Part shown: in pieces, positions 1 to 8,662 of the stretch
How positions within the stretch are numbered: position 1 is the first letter of the stretch
Layout: each line of letters starts with the position of its first letter
Assembly: GCA_947489685.1 (NCBI GenBank)
Contig: CANLEM010000001.1
Span: 434,001 to 498,000, forward strand
DNA: 64,000 bases
Source of the DNA: an uncultured Aquimarina sp.
Lineage (GTDB): Bacteria > Bacteroidota > Bacteroidia > Flavobacteriales > Flavobacteriaceae
Reading direction: 5' to 3'
The notes under the pieces: generated by a model
The model's input: only the letters and a program-made list of their open reading frames with translations
The model's database searches: none
What the model was told of the DNA's origin: nothing
Translations under genes and position numbers: made by a program

Positions 1-244
1 GCTGTGCCGTTTTTTCTTTTAATAAGTTGGCTTTTTGCTGCTCTCCATTTTTGAACAACATCCCAATTTCTTTAGAAAATGTATTAGAATCTGCAAGGGT
101 ATTGTCCAGTTTTGCCTGAGTAGCACGTCGAGCTTCATCCAATTCCACGACTTTATCCAATACCGGTGCAGCATCAAAATTACGTTTTGCCAAAGCTGTA
201 ATATACTTCTCCTTGTTAGCTATGATTTGTGGTACTAATAACAT
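1..244 (-). CDS. serS: Serine-tRNA ligase, N-terminal part (cut by window edge)
   Basis: The reverse strand from 244 encodes MLLVPQIIANKEKYITALAK followed by a charged helical stretch of about 80 residues. This is the N-terminal tRNA-binding coiled-coil arm of seryl-tRNA synthetase, which charges tRNA-Ser with serine in the cytoplasm. Only the arm is visible; the class II catalytic core lies left of the window. The ATG at 244 is the natural start, because the family begins with a short M-L-x-V-P-x-I segment. The gene belongs to the host chromosome, not to the mobile element. Confidence 0.88.
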   Translation of the reverse strand, partial: MLLVPQIIANKEKYITALAKRNFDAAPVLDKVVELDEARRATQAKLDNTLADSNTFSKEIGMLFKNGEQQKANLLKEKTAQ

Positions 245-866
245 GATTTCTTTTTTGGGCGATTACCGGGCTATGCGTTGTATCCTTAAAACAAGTTTAA
301 GGGATGTCACTGCTATCCCTATCGCAATGAAGCAGCAAATTTAAATAAAAGTGTGGTTTTTATTGAATTAAAATTAAGAGATAATTGCATTTATTTGAAA
401 TCTGAAGAAAAGATTGTGATTTTACATTAAACGCGTTGAATCTAAAAAAGCAAAGCAAACTCTTTATTACTATTATTTTGGACGTTAATACAGCCGTAAT
501 GGATGTTTTTTAATCTATGTCCGGTAAAATTTGTAATTGCGGTATTTACTGGGTTTAACAGAGATATATAGATGGGTAATATTTATAAATGTGATCTACA
601 TATTGTTGTAAAAAAGCCAATTGAGCTATTATATTTGTCATCATCTCTATAGAGAGAATTAAATCAAAAATTATAGTTGAGTAAAGTAAGCAGTCATCTA
701 GGGGTAGGTGGCTGTTTACTTTTTTGCATTGGCCTGGGTAACAATCTGCGAGTACAGGTAACCTAGTTATAGTATTTTTTGTCAGTTTCATTTTTTGAAA
801 CTGAGATCTATTACTATTGTAGAAAAATCAGCAATAATTTAAAAAAGTAAATTCTAAAAATTATAA
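245..866. other. Intergenic region, 622 bp, no convincing gene
   Basis: AT-rich sequence between serS and the outer-membrane protein gene. The only ORF here, on the minus strand at 555-791, has no recognisable family and poor composition. The clear structured element is a terminator-like hairpin at 683-725. Either the promoter of the gene at 867 or a short non-coding transcript ending at the hairpin could lie here; nothing decides between them. Confidence 0.5.
683..725 (+). terminator. Terminator-like hairpin with U tract
   Basis: A 14-base arm (683-696) pairs with 709-722 using two G-U pairs around a 12-base loop and is followed by T residues to 725. No annotated plus-strand gene lies directly upstream, so it may end an unannotated short transcript. 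Because A residues precede the stem, it could also work in the minus direction. Confidence 0.5.
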
Positions 867-2120
867 ATGAAAACAAAACTAGTAGCAGGATTAATTGCCA
901 TATTAGGCATACAGGGGTATGCACAAATCAATTTTGAAAAAGGGTATTTTATTAATAATGCAGGTACAAAAACCGAATGCCTGATCAAAAATGTGGATTG
1001 GAAAGACAATCCAACAAAATTTACTTATAAACTTACAGCAGATAATGAAGAACGTAGTGCCGTAATAAGTATGGTAAAAGAGTTCGCCATCCACAACACT
1101 TCTAAATATGTTAGGGCTACCGTGCAGATGGATAGGTCGTCAGAACAAATAGAGCGACTTACTGTAGATAAAAATCCAGTATTTAAAGAAGAAACCTTGT
1201 TTTTGAAATTGTTGGTCGAAGGAAAAGCAAACCTATACCATTATGAAGAAAGCAATTTAAGAAGACTTTTCTATCAAGTAGATGGAGGAGAAATCAAACA
1301 ATTAGTGTATAAAAAATATAAATCAACGCAGAGATATCAAAACCGAAATATAGAAGCAATATCTACAAATAACCATTATAAACAACAAATATGGATCGAT
1401 GTGCAATGTAGCGAAATGACTGTAAAGGATGCTGAAAAAGCGGAGTACCGTAAGAATAGTTTGATCAAATATTTTATCAAATATAACACCTGTATTAATC
1501 CTGATTTTGTAATGACTACAAAAGGTCCTGAAAAAGATGTTTTTAATCTAACGATCAGACCAGGAATACGTCTTGCATCATTTTCTGTAGACAACAGTGT
1601 AAATGATTTAAGAGATATTGATTTTGGAGCTAAAGCAAGTGCTAGTTTTGGAATAGAATTAGAATATGTATTGCCTTTTAATCATGGAAAGTGGTCGGTG
1701 CTTTTGGAACCTACATATCAAGCGTACAAAGCAGATAAGTTTATTAGGTATTTTCAATCAGCATTATTAACGATTGAAACAGATGTTACTGCAGAGTATG
1801 CATCGATCGAAATTCCTTTGGGAATACGGCACTACTTTATTTTAAATAAAGATTCAAAATTGTTTATAGATGGAGGGTTAGTGCTTAGCGATATTGCAAT
1901 TGATTCGGGCATAGATTTTGAAGATGATCGAGCGAGAGACCTAACTATTGAAAGTGGGCAAACAGGAAATAATTTCTTTATAGGTTTTGGGTATAAGTAT
2001 AAGAATAAATATAGTGTACAGGCAAGATATGGTTTTGCTAAAGAATTACTTGGTCCTTTTTCTAATTGGTCGTCTGATTATAGTTCGGCTTCGATAGTAT
2101 TGGGGTATAGTATATTCTAA
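867..2120 (+). CDS. Outer-membrane beta-barrel (porin-like) protein
   Basis: A 417-residue protein with a signal peptide (MKTKLVAGLIAILGIQGYAQ, cleavage likely after the QGYA region). The first half (about 20-220) is a soluble-looking, charged domain. The second half alternates short hydrophobic strands and ends in an aromatic residue (GYSIF), as expected for an outer-membrane beta-barrel assembled by BAM. Similar proteins in Flavobacteria are annotated only as porin family or hypothetical. It is monocistronic: a strong terminator follows at 2145. The specific substrate or role cannot be read from the sequence. The ATG at 867 is preferred because it gives the complete signal peptide. Confidence 0.7.
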   Translation: MKTKLVAGLIAILGIQGYAQINFEKGYFINNAGTKTECLIKNVDWKDNPTKFTYKLTADNEERSAVISMVKEFAIHNTSKYVRATVQMDRSSEQIERLTVDKNPVFKEETLFLKLLVEGKANLYHYEESNLRRLFYQVDGGEIKQLVYKKYKSTQRYQNRNIEAISTNNHYKQQIWIDVQCSEMTVKDAEKAEYRKNSLIKYFIKYNTCINPDFVMTTKGPEKDVFNLTIRPGIRLASFSVDNSVNDLRDIDFGAKASASFGIELEYVLPFNHGKWSVLLEPTYQAYKADKFIRYFQSALLTIETDVTAEYASIEIPLGIRHYFILNKDSKLFIDGGLVLSDIAIDSGIDFEDDRARDLTIESGQTGNNFFIGFGYKYKNKYSVQARYGFAKELLGPFSNWSSDYSSASIVLGYSIF

Positions 2121-2144
2121 ATGGGTTGGCATAACTGTATATGT

Positions 2145-2175
2145 AAAAAGCTTCCGGTTTACGGAAGCTTTTTTT
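2145..2175 (+). terminator. Rho-independent terminator after barrel-protein gene
   Basis: A perfect 12-bp stem (2145-2156 with 2162-2173, core GCTTCCG/CGGAAGC), a 5-base loop and a T tract. It lies 25 bases after the stop at 2120 and is symmetric enough to work in both directions. Confidence 0.9.
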
Positions 2176-2256
2176 AGCGATATACTCTAAATCTGGCTAT
2201 CTGTAGTTTTTGAATTTGAAAATGACAAAATTTCATTATTCGTATATTTAGCAGGT

Positions 2257-2844
2257 ATGATCACTAGTACTACAAAACGTTTTTTAGCATCACTTTTAAT
2301 TCTTATGGGTTCGTTATACCGAAATAAAAGAACTCGAAAATTCACATTGATTCCTGTTTTGGTAATTGGTTTGGGATTTCTTCTTCCTCAAAAAATGATT
2401 ATTCCTGTAAAAGGTGGTTCGACTGCCGATTGGGATGATCACTCGTTCTGGGCGCATCCTTGGGGGAGTTCGATAACACATAAGGGAATTGATATTTTTA
2501 AACCCAAGGGTACAGCTGTACTCTCGTCGACCTATGGGATCGTAATATATACCTACGAAGGAGGTAAAGGAGGTAAGACAGTTATGGTTTTAGGGCCTAA
2601 ATGGCGCTTTCATTATTACGCACATATGGATCAGGTAGATGCATTTCCGTTTCAACCTGTAGCATCAGGAACTAAACTCGGAACAGTTGGAACTACCGGA
2701 AACGCTATTGGCAAACCTCCACATTTGCATTATGCAATTACGACTCCTTTTCCGTATTGGTGGTTACGTGATCCTGATGTTATTCAGGGCAATCGAAAAA
2801 TGTTTCATTTAGATCCGGATACCTGGTTGCGGGATGAAAAATGA
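2257..2844 (+). CDS. M23 family metallopeptidase (LytM-like)
   Basis: A 195-residue protein with an N-terminal basic stretch and one hydrophobic anchor (about 28-50), then a LytM/M23 domain. The zinc motifs are visible: H-x3-D in HKGIDIF (about residue 75) and H-x-H in PPHLHYA (about 155), with an intermediate YYAH. Such enzymes cut peptide cross-links in peptidoglycan in the periplasm. The domain is small and lacks LysM or coiled-coil adaptors, so it could be a generic endopeptidase rather than a division-specific one. It converges with the minus-strand HTTM gene ending at 2861. An internal start a little downstream is possible, since the first 20 residues are atypical. Confidence 0.8.
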   Translation: MITSTTKRFLASLLILMGSLYRNKRTRKFTLIPVLVIGLGFLLPQKMIIPVKGGSTADWDDHSFWAHPWGSSITHKGIDIFKPKGTAVLSSTYGIVIYTYEGGKGGKTVMVLGPKWRFHYYAHMDQVDAFPFQPVASGTKLGTVGTTGNAIGKPPHLHYAITTPFPYWWLRDPDVIQGNRKMFHLDPDTWLRDEK

Positions 2845-2860
2845 GTGCAATGGTTATGTC

Positions 2861-4192
2861 TTATTCTTCTAGTTCTGGAGGATATTTTAGAATCCAAGGA
2901 TTGGTCGTAAAGTAGTTCCAGGGTGCGCTAGCCAAATCAACTTCTGGATCAATAAACGTTTTTCGTTTTTTACCATTTACAGATACCTTGCTTTTAACAA
3001 ATACAGCGATATCTTTTCCTTCGGCAGCGGCTTCTTTTTTCAAGTATTGTGCAAACTGCCACATGGCATCTGGTTTGCCCGAAACTAATCGAAGTTGCTT
3101 TCTGGATAAGTACTTATTCTTGTCAATATATTTTTGCTTGGCATTAGGATCATTTTTATCCAAAACATAAAAATTTGTTGTTCCAGAACGGCCTCTAAGC
3201 ATCATGCGCCAACTCATTCTATGGCCTTCTTCTGTCCATAATACATCTCCAGGAATAAGCCAATGGCGTGATGGTAACGCAATCTGAATAACGAACCAAA
3301 CCAATGCGATAGGAATTAATATTTTCTTGTAAGCAGGAACGATTATCTCATTTGCGTTGTAAAACTCTTTCTTTTTCATGAAAATATGGTGAATACGCTC
3401 TTTCGAAAAGAAAAACACACTAAATGCTAATGATAAATAAGGAAATATCCCAATTTGAAATACAATAGAATTAAACAAATGGAAAAAGATACTGATACAA
3501 AAGGCCGCTAACCGAGTTCTTTTCCATAAAAGGAGTGGTATAATCAACAGGTCAAATAAAATACCAAAATAGGTAATGCTTATATGTGCCCAATGGCCCT
3601 GTAAAAGATCTCCAACAATTGGATAATGTGCTCTGCCAGCCATTAAGTTTTTTGCAACGGTATAATCCAGCCAATCTGGATAAAATTTGGCAACCGAGGC
3701 ATAAGTATATACAATCCATAGTTGTATGATAATCACTAAAACACACCAACGCGGTATTGATATTTTTTTTAATGCTGGATTTCGTTTTACATCTACAGAA
3801 AAGTAATTCCCAGCTGGTAATATACTCATCATGATGCAAAGTAATAACAACAAATAATAATGATTGTTATACGATGCTTTTTGCATAAAATACACTCCGG
3901 CCCACATTATGGTATAGGCTATCATACTCCAACGATACTTAAAACCGATCATTACCAATAGACCAAATATGCCCATTACTGCAAAATAGAAATACATGCC
4001 ATTGCCGGGTAGTGGTTGTAAAAAATCGAGGCCAATAAAATTAAAAGTAAATTGAGGTTCTACAAGAGTTCGGGTAATCCATCCTGTAAAAATAGCGCCA
4101 ATAGCTTCTGCAGCGATCAGGAAACCAAAAAACACTCTAAAAATAATAAGAGCGCTATTGTCAATATGGGTGAATAACCAGCGATTGATCAT
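2861..4192 (-). CDS. HTTM-domain (vitamin K-dependent gamma-carboxylase-like) membrane protein
   Basis: A 443-residue protein with about eight hydrophobic segments and a soluble C-terminal region (about 290-443). The repeated helix pattern and the N-terminal IFRVFFGFLIAAEA segment match the HTTM family, which includes vitamin K-dependent gamma-carboxylase. Bacterial members are widespread in Bacteroidota with unknown substrates, so carboxylase activity should not be assumed. The start codon overlaps the end of ribF by four bases, implying translational coupling and co-transcription with ribF. Membrane location is inferred from hydrophobicity. Confidence 0.75.
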   Translation of the reverse strand: MINRWLFTHIDNSALIIFRVFFGFLIAAEAIGAIFTGWITRTLVEPQFTFNFIGLDFLQPLPGNGMYFYFAVMGIFGLLVMIGFKYRWSMIAYTIMWAGVYFMQKASYNNHYYLLLLLCIMMSILPAGNYFSVDVKRNPALKKISIPRWCVLVIIIQLWIVYTYASVAKFYPDWLDYTVAKNLMAGRAHYPIVGDLLQGHWAHISITYFGILFDLLIIPLLLWKRTRLAAFCISIFFHLFNSIVFQIGIFPYLSLAFSVFFFSKERIHHIFMKKKEFYNANEIIVPAYKKILIPIALVWFVIQIALPSRHWLIPGDVLWTEEGHRMSWRMMLRGRSGTTNFYVLDKNDPNAKQKYIDKNKYLSRKQLRLVSGKPDAMWQFAQYLKKEAAAEGKDIAVFVKSKVSVNGKKRKTFIDPEVDLASAPWNYFTTNPWILKYPPELEE

Positions 4193-5121
4193 ACTAGAGA
4201 GTTTATATAGTCACGAGAAAAATCCTCATCGTTTTGCATGGCCTCTTGTAATTGGTCTACAGAGTCAAACTTTTTTTCATCTCGAATACGTTTTAGCATT
4301 TCAATCTGGATTTTTTTATCGTATAAATTAAAAGAAGCATCAAAAAAGTGTGTCTCGATACTTTGTTGCGTGCCATTTACAGTAGGATTCGTGCCGATAT
4401 TCATCATTCCAAAATACAACTTACTGTCTATTTTTGCCTGTACAACGTATACCCCTTGTTTAGGAATTAGTTTGTAATCTTCGAGTATGTGTAAATTGGC
4501 AGTAGGGTAGTTAAGTTTCCGTCCTAGTTCTTTGCCTTTAATGACTTTTCCGGTAAGCATAAAGTTATATCCTAGATATGTGTTGGCTTTGGTGATATTA
4601 CCTTCTAAAAGTGCTTCCCGAATTTTGGTAGAACTAATAGCAACATCATCAATATCCTGTTTAGATATTTCTTCGACTGTAAAATCATTTTGGATACCAT
4701 AAGATGCAAGATCAGTAATGTTAGAATTACGATTACGGCCAAAACGATGGTCATAGCCAATAATTACATGCCTAATATTAAGGCAATCCACAAGCATTTG
4801 GTGTACATACTCTCCTGCGGTAAGACGCGAAAACTCTTTGGTAAACGGATGTATGACAAGGTTGTCCAATCCCGTGTTTTTAAGAATCTGGATGCGTTCG
4901 TCGATGGTGTTGATAAGCTTTATATTAGAGTCCTGTTGCAAAACCATTCTAGGATGTGGAAAGAAGGTAAGAACAACAGAGTCCAAACCATTTCTTTTAG
5001 CACTTTCAATAAGTCGTTCGATTATTTTTTTATGACCAATGTGTACACCATCAAAAGTACCTATGGTGACTACCGTAGGCGTATTGTTATCGTAGGTGCT
5101 GGCGCTATTATATAGTTTCAA
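4189..5121 (-). CDS. ribF: Bifunctional riboflavin kinase / FAD synthetase
   Basis: A 310-residue protein that makes FMN from riboflavin and FAD from FMN, using ATP, in the cytoplasm. The N-terminal FAD synthetase domain (about 15-180) has the nucleotidyltransferase motif GTFDGVHIGHKKI and a later IRE-A-LLEG segment. The C-terminal riboflavin kinase domain (about 185-305) has GKELGRKLNYPTANL, the conserved PTAN loop. Length and domain order match the RibF family (about 300-315 residues). It is the upstream partner of the HTTM gene, with a four-base overlap, and a conserved housekeeping gene of the flanking chromosome. Confidence 0.95.
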   Translation of the reverse strand: MKLYNSASTYDNNTPTVVTIGTFDGVHIGHKKIIERLIESAKRNGLDSVVLTFFPHPRMVLQQDSNIKLINTIDERIQILKNTGLDNLVIHPFTKEFSRLTAGEYVHQMLVDCLNIRHVIIGYDHRFGRNRNSNITDLASYGIQNDFTVEEISKQDIDDVAISSTKIREALLEGNITKANTYLGYNFMLTGKVIKGKELGRKLNYPTANLHILEDYKLIPKQGVYVVQAKIDSKLYFGMMNIGTNPTVNGTQQSIETHFFDASFNLYDKKIQIEMLKRIRDEKKFDSVDQLQEAMQNDEDFSRDYINSLV

Positions 5122-5172
5122 GAAGTAATATTTTTGTAGTATAAAATTACGGAAATGTTCGAATACATTTCT

Positions 5173-5796
5173 TTATTTTCCGTTAAAGGTGTTCATTGTA
5201 TTAGCAAGACCTGCAGTAGCAAAGGATTTAATTAATGCAATTCCTTTTTCTAACCGTTCTGGCATTGTTGTTTCTTCTTCATCATTCCATTCTCCTAATA
5301 CATAGTCGACTTGTCTACCTTTGCTAAACTCTGCTCCAACACCGAATCTAAATCGAGAATATTTTGAAGTGTTTAATTGAGTTTCAATATCCTTAAGACC
5401 GTTATGTCCTCCGGCACTTCCTTTTGATTTAAGGCGTATTGTGCCAAATGTAAGATTGATATCATCGGTAATTACTAATAAGTTTTCTAAAGGGACTTTT
5501 TCCTTTTCGAGCCAATAGCGAACTGCTTTACCACTTAAATTCATATACGTATTTGGCTTGAGAAGAATTAAAGTTCTTCCTTTGTGTTTATATGTAGTAA
5601 TATCTCCTAATTTTTTTGTTTCAAAAGTAAGATCTTCTTCTTTGGCAAGGGTGTCCAGAACTTTGAAACCAATATTATGCCGGGTATTATGGTATTTGGG
5701 ACCTATATTACCCAAACCGGCAACAAGAAATTTTTTCATAGGGTCTTCTTGAATTTCTTCTTCTTTTGAAAATAATTTTTTGAAGAATGATAACAT
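5173..5796 (-). CDS. pth: Peptidyl-tRNA hydrolase
   Basis: It recycles peptidyl-tRNA by cutting the ester bond. The core begins MKKFLVAGLGNIGPKYHNTR, with the catalytic His in NTRHNIGF, the Asp in ITDDINL and the Asn in KPNTYMNLSG. I place the start at the ATG at 5796, giving a 207-residue protein with a short extension (MLSFFKKLFSKEEE) that is common in flavobacterial Pth. The alternative start at 5739 gives the minimal enzyme. The longer upstream reading from 5862 adds residues with no similarity to the family. It lies downstream of rplY and is separated from it by a terminator. Confidence 0.93.
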   Translation of the reverse strand: MLSFFKKLFSKEEEIQEDPMKKFLVAGLGNIGPKYHNTRHNIGFKVLDTLAKEEDLTFETKKLGDITTYKHKGRTLILLKPNTYMNLSGKAVRYWLEKEKVPLENLLVITDDINLTFGTIRLKSKGSAGGHNGLKDIETQLNTSKYSRFRFGVGAEFSKGRQVDYVLGEWNDEEETTMPERLEKGIALIKSFATAGLANTMNTFNGK

Positions 5797-5849
5797 CTCA
5801 TTTTTATTTTTGTGAGAATAAAGAAAATACCTCACAATTTTTTGTAAAA

Positions 5850-5887
5850 ATAAAAAAAGCATCCTGAAATAAAATCAGAATGCTTTT
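5850..5887 (-). terminator. Terminator downstream of rplY
   Basis: On the minus strand a 13-bp stem (5887-5875 with 5867-5855, one G-U pair) with a 7-base loop runs into a T-rich tract. It lies 22 bases after the rplY stop and separates rplY from pth. Confidence 0.75.
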
Positions 5888-5909
5888 ATCCTTTATAAAT
5901 CTATAAGAT

Positions 5910-6545
5910 TTAAGCTTCGGCAGCTGGTGTTTCTGCAGCTGGAGTTTCTCCTCCTTCAGCAGCTTCTGCTTCTTCTTCGTCTTCATCTTCTTCGACAGCG
6001 ACACGAGAAGTTTTAACCATACAGATTACAGTGTTATCTGGGTGTAGAATTGTGAAATCGTCACTTGCTACATCAGTAACATATAATTTGTTTCCGATCT
6101 TAAGTTGAGTGATATCTCCTTCGATCACGTCTGGTAAATTAGATGCAAGACCTTTTACTTTAATACGTCTTAAGTTAAAACGTAATACACCACCATTACG
6201 AACACCACGAGAGTTTCCTACAGTTCTGAAAGGAATTTCCATAGTGATTGGTTTATCGTCAAAAATTTCAATAAAATCAATGTGTAAAATTCTGTCTGTT
6301 ACAGGGTGAAACTGAATATCCTGTAAGATAGCATTGATTTTTGTACCATTATCCAACGCGATTACCACGGTATGAACGTCTGGAGTGTACACTAAATTTT
6401 TAAAAGCAATTTCTGGCGCTGCAAAGTGTACAATAGTGTCTCCACCGTAAATAACACAAGGTACCTGTCCAGCATTACGTAAGGCTTTTGTTGCTTTCTT
6501 GCCTACGCTTTCTCTTTGAGATGCATTGATTGTTAATGATTTCAT
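5910..6545 (-). CDS. rplY: 50S ribosomal protein L25 / general stress protein Ctc
   Basis: A 211-residue protein of the long (TL5/CTC) type. The N-terminal L25 domain (about 1-95) binds 5S rRNA and starts [20 protein letters not shown]. It is followed by the beta-rich CTC domain (about 100-190). The C-terminus is an acidic and then Ala/Glu/Thr/Pro-rich tail ([15 protein letters not shown]), typical of Bacteroidota L25. It follows prs in the same direction with a short gap, so the two are probably co-transcribed. Confidence 0.95.
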   Translation of the reverse strand: MKSLTINASQRESVGKKATKALRNAGQVPCVIYGGDTIVHFAAPEIAFKNLVYTPDVHTVVIALDNGTKINAILQDIQFHPVTDRILHIDFIEIFDDKPITMEIPFRTVGNSRGVRNGGVLRFNLRRIKVKGLASNLPDVIEGDITQLKIGNKLYVTDVASDDFTILHPDNTVICMVKTSRVAVEEDEDEEEAEAAEGGETPAAETPAAEA

Positions 6546-6568
6546 TTTAAAATTTATTTATTATTAAT

Positions 6569-7510
6569 TTACATTATAAATTTAGAACTGATAGACTCAT
6601 TGTGATGCACTCTATGCATAACATCTGCAAATAAATCTGCACAAGTTATCACTCTAATTTTATTACTTTCTTGTCGTAACGGTATAGAATCTGTTACGAT
6701 CAATTCTTCTAATTTCGAATTTTCTAATCTTTCGTAAGCACTGCCAGAAAGTATAGGATGCGTACATATTGCTCTAACACTTTTTGCTCCTCTTTCTATC
6801 ATAAGATCAGCTGCTTTGGTTAATGTACCTGCGGTATCTACCATATCATCTACCAACACTACATTTTTGCCCGTTACATCACCTATCAATTCCATATGTG
6901 AAATCACATTGGCTTTTGCTCGCTGTTTATAACAAATTACAACATCACTTTTTAGTGCTTTAGAATATGCATAGGCTCTTTTGGATCCTCCCATATCTGG
7001 AGAAGCGATCGTAAGGTCGCTTAAATTTAATGACTGCAAGTATGGTAAGAAAATAGTAGAAGCAAATAAATGATCTACTGGTTTCTCAAAGAATCCCTGA
7101 ATCTGATCTGCATGAAGGTCCATAGTAATGATCCTTGTTGCTCCAGCTGTTTCTAGCATTTTTGCAATAAGTTTTGCAGCGATAGGAACTCTTGGTTTGT
7201 CTTTTCTATCCTGACGAGCCCACCCATAATAAGGCAACACAGCAGTTATATGTCTGGCTGATGCTCTCTTAGCAGCATCCAGCATTAATAACATCTCCAT
7301 AAGGTGATCAGAGTTAGGATGTGTAGACCCAATTATAAATACTCGTGATCCTCTTACAGATTCTTCAAAAGATGGTTGAAACTCTCCATCACTATAGGTA
7401 GAGGTAATTACATTACCTAATTTAGCACCATAGGCTGTTACTATTTTTTCTGCAAGTTCTGTACTTTGATTACACGCGAAAAATTTTGCTTCTGTAACTG
7501 CGGTTGACAT
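6569..7510 (-). CDS. prs: Ribose-phosphate pyrophosphokinase
   Basis: This enzyme makes PRPP from ribose 5-phosphate and ATP for nucleotide, histidine and tryptophan synthesis. Visible motifs are the ATP-loop YYGWARQDRKDKPR, the metal/ATP segment MDLHADQIQGFF and the PRPP-binding loop VLVDDMVDTAGTL. With the ATG at 7510 the protein is 313 residues, the normal length. The upstream reading to 7567 adds non-conserved residues. The gene diverges from the tRNA-Leu locus and marks the last chromosomal gene before the mobile element. Confidence 0.96.
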   Translation of the reverse strand: MSTAVTEAKFFACNQSTELAEKIVTAYGAKLGNVITSTYSDGEFQPSFEESVRGSRVFIIGSTHPNSDHLMEMLLMLDAAKRASARHITAVLPYYGWARQDRKDKPRVPIAAKLIAKMLETAGATRIITMDLHADQIQGFFEKPVDHLFASTIFLPYLQSLNLSDLTIASPDMGGSKRAYAYSKALKSDVVICYKQRAKANVISHMELIGDVTGKNVVLVDDMVDTAGTLTKAADLMIERGAKSVRAICTHPILSGSAYERLENSKLEELIVTDSIPLRQESNKIRVITCADLFADVMHRVHHNESISSKFIM

Positions 7511-7637
7511 AGGGTAAATTGTTGTATTGTAATGAGTTAAAACTAACTTTTGAAAAACAAGGTGCAAATTTAAAAATTTATTTCAACTAAGACTCGTATT
7601 TTATCACTTATTTGCTAGTAGAGAATAAATATTTTTT

Positions 7638-7645
7638 TAATTTTG
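7638..7645 (+). promoter_or_regulatory. Probable -7 box of the tRNA-Leu promoter
   Basis: TAATTTTG matches the Bacteroidetes TAnnTTTG -7 consensus and lies about 20 bases before the first tRNA-like sequence. A TTTG at 7611-7614 could be the -33 box, but the 23-base spacing is longer than the usual 19 or so. Confidence 0.5.
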
Positions 7646-7666
7646 CCGTCCAATTCATTCAGAAAT

Positions 7667-7716
7667 GCTCAAGTGGCGGAATTGGTAGACGCGCTGGATT
7701 CAAAATCCAAGAGTGA
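7667..7716 (+). pseudogene. Truncated tRNA-Leu (5' half only)
   Basis: The sequence has a tRNA-Leu-like 5' half: acceptor arm GCTCAAG, D-arm GTGGCGGAATTGGTAGAC, and an anticodon stem and loop with CAA. It then runs into unrelated bases, with no T-arm (GGTTCGATTCC) and no 3' acceptor strand. Positions 7673-7708 repeat 7731-7766 of the intact gene with one mismatch. The acceptor strand differs from that of the intact gene, so this is a fragment of a second tRNA-Leu rather than a simple duplication. It probably records an integration or deletion event. Confidence 0.75.
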
Positions 7717-7724
7717 ATTGATAA

Positions 7725-7806
7725 GCCTCGGTGGCGGAATTGGTAGACGCGCCGGATTCAAAATCCGGTTCTGCAAGGAGTGTGGGTTCGATTCCCACCC
7801 GAGGTA
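7725..7806 (+). tRNA. tRNA-Leu (anticodon CAA), probable ICE attachment gene
   Basis: A complete class II tRNA. The acceptor 5' strand GCCTCGG pairs with 3' CCGAGGT (one G-U), with discriminator A at 7806. The D-arm is GGCGGAATTGGTAGACGC. The anticodon stem CCGGA/TCCGG has the loop TTCAAAA, giving CAA. A long variable arm is followed by the T-arm GTGGGTTCGATTCCCAC. CCA is not encoded. A terminator follows at once, and everything to the right is mobile-element DNA, so the 3' end of this gene is the likely left attachment site. Confidence 0.92.
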
Positions 7807-7807
7807 C

Positions 7808-7842
7808 AAAAAAAAGCTTAGATGAAAATCTAGGCTTTTTTT
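7808..7842 (+). terminator. Terminator of the tRNA-Leu transcript
   Basis: A 9-bp stem (7815-7823 with 7828-7836, one G-U pair) with a 4-base A-rich loop, preceded by A residues and followed by T residues. Confidence 0.8.
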
Positions 7843-8662
7843 ATGCTCAGGTACAACATAGGTACAACATTTTGATATTTTTTTTCTATCATTTAATTCA
7901 ATATCATTTATTAGGAAATCATATTATATTCTGTTTTTTATTTGTTTAAATCATAAAATTCAAGGATTCATAACTCATTCAGCACATTCCCCTACATTTC
8001 GAGCTTGCCTGCTAAAAAGCAGGCAACGGCTTCATTCCATGAAATGAGTTTCACTACAAAAGTCTTGGACACAATCCACAATTTCAGCCATCCATTTCGT
8101 TAACCCTTCCCGCTACGCTGGTAAAGAACACTTCATTCTAAGGCCAAAATTGTGAATTAAGTCCGCTTTTTAATCGGAAAGCCATCAGCTTGATTTTCTT
8201 AACAGGATTTTCGGAGAGGACTTCTTGAGCCCCCACTCGAAAATCCTTAAAAACCAAACCGCTGCCTTACATATTTTAAGGGGTTTATAATGGATAAAGC
8301 CCTTGTTGTTTTTCGGGGCGTCGAAAAACAGGCACGACATAACCAATTCTACATTAAATCCAGCCACTCATTTCGCTTAACTGTTGGTACGCTCAAATCA
8401 TAACCGGATTTAAAAGAATTGCTAATGCCCTTATGGAACTTGTCAAGACTGTACTAAGTTTTAGTGAAAAATAAGGTTTCTACTTCCTTGAAATTCCAAG
8501 GAATTTACCACGTCGCAAACACGCCTGATTTATTCCCTAAAAGTCTTGACAAAACCCACTTTATACATTGTGCGGTGCACGAAAGAAAAGAACAAACACC
8601 CCTTAAAATTTAATCTGAATTGAATTGAAAAGGGAATTATTAATCTTTTAAATTTTTTAGTT
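7843..8662. other. Repeat-rich non-coding left end of the ICE
   Basis: About 820 bp with no credible coding sequence; the ORF at 8185-8367 resembles nothing. It contains a tandem AGGTACAACAT repeat (7849-7870) resembling the tRNA 3' end, a perfect 9-bp hairpin (8005-8013 with 8018-8026), and related boxes at 8085-8104 and 8361-8381 (CAGCCAyyCATTTCG-TTAAC). A motif AGTCTTG(G)ACAA occurs three times: 8061-8072 and 8542-8552 in one orientation and 8440-8450 inverted. A 7-bp hairpin (TTCCTTG/CAAGGAA) lies near 8487-8506. Such clusters suit integrase or excisionase arm sites or a regulatory end region. Confidence 0.55.
8440..8552. repeat. 11-bp perfect inverted repeat
   Basis: TTGTCAAGACT at 8440-8450 is the exact reverse complement of AGTCTTGACAA at 8542-8552, with 91 bases between. 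A one-base-longer variant in the direct orientation is at 8061-8072. It is probably a binding site for an element-encoded protein. Confidence 0.6.

Noticed and set aside
8185..8367. 60-residue minus-strand ORF in the left-end repeats
   Set aside because: Starts inside repeat-containing DNA, has no family resemblance and overlaps hairpins; treated as non-coding.
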